From NCBI GenBank assembly GCA_964651325.1, contig CAZYXP010000138.1, positions 1 to 10,418 on the forward strand: a stretch of 10,418 nucleotides of DNA, written 5' to 3'. Both the position numbers and the translations under genes were made by a program. The notes beneath the pieces are model-generated. The model worked only from the letters and a program-made list of their open reading frames with translations. It was not told the origin of the DNA and ran no database searches. This DNA comes from JADFOB01 sp964651325. GTDB lineage: Bacteria > Planctomycetota > Phycisphaerae > UBA1845. Positions 5,764 to 10,418 of the stretch are shown here, piece after piece. How positions within the stretch are numbered: position 1 is the stretch's first letter; each line of letters begins with the position of its first letter.

Positions 5764-7719
5764 GTGATCGATCATTCATGCGCCGGCCCACGAAATGGAT
5801 GGGCGGTCGCGTCCGCATCGCTCGGATTCGCGGCCGTTGCTGCTTTTCTTCTGGCGGTTGCGGCCGTCATTCCCTACCAGTTCAACATTGTTTCGTACTC
5901 GGCGATTCGCTTCTCTGCGACGCACTATTGGGCGCCCACCGTTTTCTCCGTCGTCTTGGCGGTGGCGTTGTTGGGCGCGGCGTGGGCGACCGCGGCGGGT
6001 AGGGGGCGGGCCAGGCTTCGATCCGTTTGCGTGATGGTTCATCCATTGCTGTTTGCGACGCCGCTTGCGCTGGCCCCTTGCGTTGGGTATGAGCCGGCAT
6101 TTTGGATGGTGTTCCTGCTTATTCTTGGCGCCGGGGTGACCGCGGTACGCGTTGGTGCGCGGATGCCGACGGGGCTCGAGCCGCTCGGCCACGGGTGGCT
6201 GGCGCCCGGTTTGCTCGCGGCCGGCGTGCTGGCGCTGACGGTGCTGCACACGGGGGTTCAGATCAACTTCTTCGACCACCTGATGCTGGGCCACGCGGAC
6301 ATGGGCCACTTCACCGAGGAACTCAAAAACGCCCTCGCCGGGCGCGGGCTTCGTAGCGACAGTTTTGCGAACACGCGGCTGGGCTGGCATTTTGTCCCGC
6401 TGCTGTACGTGTTGGTGCCGCTGTACGCGTTGGTGTCGTCACCGCATTTGCTGATGGTCTGTGGTGCGTTCCTTGTGCATGTTCCCGCCTTGATTGCATA
6501 CGCTTGCGCCAAGAAGCTCGGTGGGTCCACGTTCGTCGCATTCGTCGTGGGTTTGGCCTGGTTGCTGATTCCCACGCAAAGCCGGTTCATCTATTCCAAT
6601 ACGTACGGGTTTCAGTGGATCTACGCCGCGATGCCGCTGATTTCGCTCATGCTGCTCGCCCATCTATCAGGTGCCAAGCGATGGCACGTTGTTCTGATTC
6701 TTCTAGTCTTGCTCGTCAAGGAGACCGCGGCTGCGGCGATCTTGGGATGGGGTGTTTGCCTCGTGCTGTTCACGCCACAACGAAAGCTCGGCACGGCGGT
6801 CGCCGCGGGGGCTGTCGTCTATTTCCTGCTCTGCGCGCAGGTGATCATCCCCCACTTCGCGGCGACCGAGCACTACGAACGCTTCTCACTTTTTGGGACG
6901 CTCGGCCAGACCCCGGGAGAATTGTTGCGTGGCGCGGTGCAGCAGCCAGCGCTGCTGCTCGAACGCTTGCTTCGGCCGGCGGGGTTGAACTTTCTGTTGA
7001 TGCTTCTGGTGCCGCTTGGCCCGCTTTGCGTGTTCGGCTGGCGCATGGGTTTGGCGGCGGTTCCGGCTTTGGTGATGATACTGTTGCTCGACAATTCAGA
7101 CTACCTGAGCATTAAATTCTGGCATTCGGCGATCGCAGTTCCGCTGCTGTTTTTCGCCTGCATCGCGCTTGTGGGCCGTTCCGGAGCTGATCGGGCTTGG
7201 TCGGGCTTGTGGGTCCGATGGCTAGCGGGGGGCGCTCCGGCAAACAGGGAATCCTTCGCGCGTGCCGTAGGGTTGTCTCTGATAACCTGCGCAGCTTGGT
7301 CCCATTTCTTCTTTGGATTCTCTCCGCTGGCGAAGTCGTATGAGGTGTACGCCACGGCGCAGGCCTTGCACACGCCCGACCCCCGCATGCAAACGGTCCG
7401 CCGCCTGCGCGAGCAAGTCCCCAAGGCCAAGACGGTGCTCGCTACCGAGCGGCTCGCGGCGCACTTCACGGACTATCGCAGGCTCTATACGGGCGGGCGG
7501 GCCATGGCGGCGGATTTCGTCATTGTCGATTTAAACGATCGATGGGATCAGACCGGTCTCGCCGACCTCGTCGAGCATTTCCGACGGAATCCCGCCTACC
7601 GCGGCTATCTTCGTGAGGGGCCGATCGTCGTCTTTGAGCGCCGCTCGGCGGTCAAACCGGAAGCCGAGCCGCCGGATCTTGCGTGGTCGCCGACCGATGC
7701 ATCAAGGCGCCCCCAATGA
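5764..7719 (+). CDS. DUF2079 family polytopic membrane protein (GT-C clan)
   Basis: From the GTG this is a 651-residue protein with many membrane helices over roughly residues 14-525, then a soluble C-terminal region of about 120 residues. The DUF2079 pattern is recognisable. A loop after the N-terminal helices holds HADMGHFTEELKNALAGRGL (about 177-196), equivalent to the family's D-x-G-x-F element. Then come WHFVPLLYVLVPLYAL (208-223), the LLVKETAAAA motif with K319-E320, IIPHF (361-365) and, in the tail, VPKAKTVLATERLAAHFTDYRRLY. DUF2079 is placed in the GT-C glycosyltransferase clan, so transfer of a sugar from a lipid carrier at the outer face of the membrane is a reasonable guess; it is not shown. 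The start is set by the binding site at 5752-5758. The last 18 bp overlap the 3' end of truD on the other strand. The final ~25 residues, rich in Pro, Glu and Arg, are probably disordered. Confidence 0.8.
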   Translation: MIDHSCAGPRNGWAVASASLGFAAVAAFLLAVAAVIPYQFNIVSYSAIRFSATHYWAPTVFSVVLAVALLGAAWATAAGRGRARLRSVCVMVHPLLFATPLALAPCVGYEPAFWMVFLLILGAGVTAVRVGARMPTGLEPLGHGWLAPGLLAAGVLALTVLHTGVQINFFDHLMLGHADMGHFTEELKNALAGRGLRSDSFANTRLGWHFVPLLYVLVPLYALVSSPHLLMVCGAFLVHVPALIAYACAKKLGGSTFVAFVVGLAWLLIPTQSRFIYSNTYGFQWIYAAMPLISLMLLAHLSGAKRWHVVLILLVLLVKETAAAAILGWGVCLVLFTPQRKLGTAVAAGAVVYFLLCAQVIIPHFAATEHYERFSLFGTLGQTPGELLRGAVQQPALLLERLLRPAGLNFLLMLLVPLGPLCVFGWRMGLAAVPALVMILLLDNSDYLSIKFWHSAIAVPLLFFACIALVGRSGADRAWSGLWVRWLAGGAPANRESFARAVGLSLITCAAWSHFFFGFSPLAKSYEVYATAQALHTPDPRMQTVRRLREQVPKAKTVLATERLAAHFTDYRRLYTGGRAMAADFVIVDLNDRWDQTGLADLVEHFRRNPAYRGYLREGPIVVFERRSAVKPEAEPPDLAWSPTDASRRPQ

Positions 7720-9027
7720 TCGCGACAGCCGATGATACCGATCCAAGGTCTTGCAGATTTCGCGCGTGACGTTCGTCGCGTAGGCGCCGGGGGGCAATTC
7801 GAACGTCAGCGCCACAAACGGCCCATGCGCGTCCGAACCTGCCGTGACGGCCGCATCCTTGAGCGGCACGCGCAGGGGGCGTCGGGCGCCGTCTAGTCTC
7901 TTGCCGTCTTGAACGCGGATTTGCGCATGAGCCAGCCCGCTTTGTTCGATGATCGTTTGCTCCAGCGCGGCCGGAGCTCCGCTCGCCTCTTTCATCTTCT
8001 TGCCGAACAACGGGCCGGTTGGAGAAATCTCGAACGCGTCGCAGCGAGGCTGTTCGAGGGCCGCGTCTTCAACGAGAAAGCAGGCTCCGTTGGCGTGCTT
8101 CCACGCGACGTCTCCATCGGTCAGCCGGTCCACCGTGGACACGCTTTCGGCCAGGTAGCCATTGAAAAGTTCGCTTTGCACGGATGAGACGTAGAGCTTG
8201 CGCAGGGAGTGGTCTACGCTACGCCACGCCTTCCGCGAGTCGCCGCCGGATTGGGCGTAGGCCCGGCAGATTCTGGCCATGCCGGCGAGCTTGCCGGGCC
8301 ACGCGTCGGTGGCAGCGCTAAAATCGCCGGCGTCAAAAAGCGATCGGGCCTTGCGTACGTCCTCGCGATCCGAGGCTGCGGGCCGACCCAGCATGATCGA
8401 AATGGCCGTATTCAGATCGCCGCGCAACACTGCGCAGCCGACCGCTGCATTGTCGCCACGGACGCCGAAGCGCTGCGGGCCGAAATAGTTGGGCACGCCG
8501 CGGCGGGCGAGCACGGCCACCATCGCCTCGACATCGCCGAGACATCCCCGGTTTGCCTCGCGAATCTTGATGGCAAACCGATTGCCGGCCAGATGCCCGA
8601 GCTTGAGCTTGTTGGTGTGACGCCCGACCGTCTTGACCTGGATCCCCTCCAGCGACAAATCCGCCACGAGTTGTTCATCCACGTGTTCCAGGCTCAGCCA
8701 CTGGCGCGTTAACCCGTGGGCGTCCTTGAGCCCGGCGTAGCCGATCTCATTGGGTTTGCGATCCAAGCGGTCGGCAATCCGGCGTATGGCCGCGAGGGTG
8801 GGCATGCCTCGCTTTTCAATCATGAAGTAGACGTGCGTGCCCGTGCCGCTCGCCGCATAGCGCGGAATTTCCTCGACGAGAAAATCGTCATCGAACCGCT
8901 TGATGATCCCGCCCACGCCCGGCATGTCGTTTGTCAGGTACGGCAGGTTCTCCCCGTAGTCGTGATTGCTCAATTGAGGACCCGATCGCCTGCGTTGCCC
9001 CGGCTGGGAACGTGTCGTAGATGCCAT
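7702..9027 (-). CDS. truD: tRNA pseudouridine synthase D (TruD)
   Basis: This 441-residue protein is a TruD-family pseudouridine synthase; E. coli TruD converts uridine 13 of tRNA-Glu to pseudouridine. It opens with the family's substrate-binding start, PGVGGIIKRFDDDFLVEEIP (about 36-55), then GTHVYFMIEKRG. The catalytic aspartate is D102 in GYAGLKDAHGLTRQW, matching the KD motif. NYFGPQRFG at 180-188 is the conserved active-site loop. The TRUD insertion domain occupies about 200-340, and the catalytic fold closes with FELPPGAYATNVTREI near the C-terminus. It is longer than E. coli TruD (349 residues), mainly in the insertion and an N-terminal extension of about 35 residues. The stretch just before PGVGG (LPYLTND) looks conserved in related proteins, which favours the upstream start. 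ATG at 9027 is used; a TTG one codon earlier and an ATG at residue 35 are alternatives. No good ribosome binding site is visible. The gene converges on the DUF2079 gene. Confidence 0.95.
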   Translation of the reverse strand: MASTTRSQPGQRRRSGPQLSNHDYGENLPYLTNDMPGVGGIIKRFDDDFLVEEIPRYAASGTGTHVYFMIEKRGMPTLAAIRRIADRLDRKPNEIGYAGLKDAHGLTRQWLSLEHVDEQLVADLSLEGIQVKTVGRHTNKLKLGHLAGNRFAIKIREANRGCLGDVEAMVAVLARRGVPNYFGPQRFGVRGDNAAVGCAVLRGDLNTAISIMLGRPAASDREDVRKARSLFDAGDFSAATDAWPGKLAGMARICRAYAQSGGDSRKAWRSVDHSLRKLYVSSVQSELFNGYLAESVSTVDRLTDGDVAWKHANGACFLVEDAALEQPRCDAFEISPTGPLFGKKMKEASGAPAALEQTIIEQSGLAHAQIRVQDGKRLDGARRPLRVPLKDAAVTAGSDAHGPFVALTFELPPGAYATNVTREICKTLDRYHRLSRSLGAP

Positions 9028-9030
9028 CAA

Positions 9031-9432
9031 CCAGAGCCCAACAACCGGTTAGCCCTGGAACCAACAGGGAGTGTAACGTGTTTTGTGGCGATGCGTTACA
9101 TGACGTCAGCTCACTTTTCCGCTGTTCGCTGACGGCTCAGCGTGGTTGCAGAACATCTGGTACTACAAAGCGATTGTGGCTCTTTGCTGTTGCGGGCGGA
9201 CAAGAAAAGCGGGCATCCAGCGGCTTGGGGGGGGGCAACGTCGGACAGCGAGCCGGACTTGAGGCTGGAGACGGCATGGTCGGCATAGAAAAACGATTGC
9301 GATGGTGTAGCTCGGGGGGCTGTCTGGCGGACTGAATCGGTGGCGAGCGCTTCCAGATTTCGTCGGGGTTGCTAGGGTGCAACGGCCCCACCGCTACTGG
9401 TTAGCGCGGCGTCTTGAGTCCGATTGGACAGG
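9031..9432. other. 402-bp gap without a supported gene
   Basis: Neither strand holds a convincing gene. The frames that are open (for example 9021-9335 plus and 9137-9391 minus) have no recognisable domain and unlikely composition. The gap contains the dyad cluster at 9043-9108 next to truD, a run of nine G at 9227-9235, a small hairpin GTTGC/GCAAC at 9368-9383 and another, CGCTA/TAGCG, around 9391-9406 just past the methyltransferase stop. Neither small hairpin has a T-run. Confidence 0.6.
9043..9108 (-). promoter_or_regulatory. Cluster of dyad-symmetric sites upstream of truD
   Basis: Four symmetric elements lie in 66 bp just upstream of truD: palindrome AACCGGTT (9043-9050), hairpin CCCTG/CAGGG (9053-9057 and 9065-9069), inverted repeat TGTAACG/CGTTACA (9072-9078 and 9094-9100; 15-base spacer, centres 22 bp apart) and palindrome TGACGTCA (9101-9108). 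On the minus strand a weak -10-like TACACT overlaps the TGTAACG arm, about 42 bases before the truD ATG, but no good -35 matches. The two arms on one DNA face would suit a dimeric regulator. This is an inference from symmetry alone. Confidence 0.3.
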
Positions 9433-10209
9433 CTACCGCGTGGCGTTCGGGCGACACGTGACCCACATCCAGAAATCGTGCCCCAAACCGACTTCGACAG
9501 ATTCTGGCATGAGGCCGTGACGACGAAGGCGTTTTCGCCATTGTCTCGGATGAAATACCACGCCTCCAAACCGTACGGCCTTGCCTTCTTCCCAGACCCA
9601 ACAGCGCGAGCTCTTGTAACGCGCGCGGCCGAGAATCGGCCGGACGAGATCCTTCAAGGATTCCGTGAACGGTTTGTGGGCGTCGCGCCAGTTCTGAATG
9701 CGGCAATAGCCGCCGGGCTTGAGCACACGCCGAATCTCGCGGAGGTAGGCATCTACGATGTCGAATCTCGTCAAGTGTTGAAACATCAGGTGCGAATAAA
9801 CGAAGTCGACGCTCGCGTCGGCCACACCGGGGAGGTTGCACCCATTGCCCAGGCGTGTCTCTGCGTTGGGGACATCCTTCAAATAGGATTTCGACCACTC
9901 GATCATGTTGGCGCTGATGTCGATGCCGATGGCCGTTTCACATCTCTGGGCGATCGGTTTCAGCAACCGGCCCACGCCACAGCCAATCTCGAGGCACGTC
10001 CAATTGCGCTGGATCGGGATTCCGCTAAGCAGGTGAGGCATGGCCGCCTCGGTCTCCGCTTCCCACAATTCGCGACATTCGTCCTCGTTGGTCGTTGCAT
10101 CTAGTTCGGCGGAACTGCAAATCCGCCGATACTTGGCTTCAAACTCGGAGCCGGCATCCCAGAACTGGAGGGTTGCCTTAACCCACGCTTCATGTTGAAG
10201 GGTATCCAT
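9433..10209 (-). CDS. Class I SAM-dependent methyltransferase
   Basis: This 258-residue protein has the Rossmann-type methyltransferase fold of the Methyltransf_11/25 kind. Motif I is EIGCGVGR (74-81), the acidic residue at the end of strand 2 is D97 in GIDIS, strand 4 is VDFVYSHLMFQHL (134-146), and LKPGGY (163-168) precedes strand 5. These bind S-adenosylmethionine. The N-terminal ~70 residues include EAWVKATLQFWDAGSEFEAKY and may form a cap. The C-terminal ~80 residues, with WVWEEGK, VVFHPRQWRKRLRRHGL and a final strand, complete the fold and could shape the acceptor site. The acceptor cannot be read from the sequence; small molecules, lipids and glycans are all possible. The ATG at 10209 is preferred because homology-like sequence begins there; an ATG at 10257 would add 16 residues of low-quality sequence. 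Neither has a clear ribosome binding site. It is separated from truD by 402 bp and probably transcribed on its own. Confidence 0.9.
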   Translation of the reverse strand: MDTLQHEAWVKATLQFWDAGSEFEAKYRRICSSAELDATTNEDECRELWEAETEAAMPHLLSGIPIQRNWTCLEIGCGVGRLLKPIAQRCETAIGIDISANMIEWSKSYLKDVPNAETRLGNGCNLPGVADASVDFVYSHLMFQHLTRFDIVDAYLREIRRVLKPGGYCRIQNWRDAHKPFTESLKDLVRPILGRARYKSSRCWVWEEGKAVRFGGVVFHPRQWRKRLRRHGLMPESVEVGLGHDFWMWVTCRPNATR

Positions 10210-10418
10210 GTTGGTCGCCCAAAAAAGAGGTGTCGGCCGGCGCCCTGTGCGTCCCATAAGCCGCTGTCCGTGCCTATGGATCGACGAGTGCGTGTGCTGG
10301 CTTGATCGGTATTTGTGCTTCTTTGGGAATCATCACAAATGGCGGTTGATGGCGCCTTCTCTTCGCCATATGTCCCTTTGGAGCGGAATCCGATCGGCGT
10401 CGAGCGGAAATCCAGCGT

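Noticed and set aside
5776..6390. 204-codon minus-strand frame inside the DUF2079 gene
   Set aside because: It is antisense to a clear membrane-protein gene and its Arg/Gln-rich translation has no domain.
7909..8712. Plus-strand frames of 92 and 167 codons inside truD
   Set aside because: They are antisense to a well-supported TruD with all its motifs, and the translations match no family I recognise.
9424..10104. 226-codon plus-strand frame across the methyltransferase
   Set aside because: It is antisense to a gene with clear SAM-binding motifs on the minus strand.

Overview
The window reads as a chromosomal segment of a GC-rich bacterium, most likely a member of the Planctomycetota. The main clue is the small membrane protein at 4349-4990, which ends in a zinc ribbon of the form C-x2-C-x-YDLTGN-x5-CPECG, a signature I associate with planctomycete proteins. 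Short palindromic repeats between the genes fit the same kind of genome. The lineage is an inference from family knowledge and was not tested by a search.

Layout. Five genes run on the plus strand, followed by two on the minus strand. (1) lepA (21-1820) encodes the ribosomal GTPase EF4 and is complete. (2) A ~200-bp gap holds three copies of a hairpin repeat. (3) ygiQ (2017-4125) encodes a radical SAM protein of the YgiQ family. A GC-rich hairpin follows it, then a gap (4126-4348) with a fourth hairpin copy and a degenerate 'ACCAAGGCACGAA' tract. (4) 4349-4990 encodes a two-helix membrane protein with two C-terminal zinc ribbons. (5) 5148-5747 encodes a DUF2238/YjdF-like membrane protein, and 5764-7719 a large polytopic DUF2079 protein. 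They are 16 bp apart and the second has a strong ribosome binding site before a GTG start, so they look like an operon. (6) truD (7702-9027, minus) converges on the DUF2079 gene and overlaps its 3' end by 18 bp. (7) A 402-bp gap with several dyad-symmetric sites separates truD from a class I SAM-dependent methyltransferase (9433-10209, minus). The last ~200 bp hold no gene I can support.

How the genes relate. lepA and truD belong to translation and tRNA modification and are ordinary housekeeping genes. ygiQ has no firmly assigned substrate that I know of. The three membrane-protein genes in the middle are the least characterised part. The DUF2238-DUF2079 pair may act at the membrane in lipid-linked glycan or envelope chemistry, but this rests on DUF2079 falling in the GT-C glycosyltransferase clan and not on any residue-level proof. 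I found no CRISPR array, tRNA, rRNA, insertion sequence, phage gene or defence system. The most unusual material is non-coding: two or three families of short palindromic or degenerate repeats and the dyad cluster upstream of truD.
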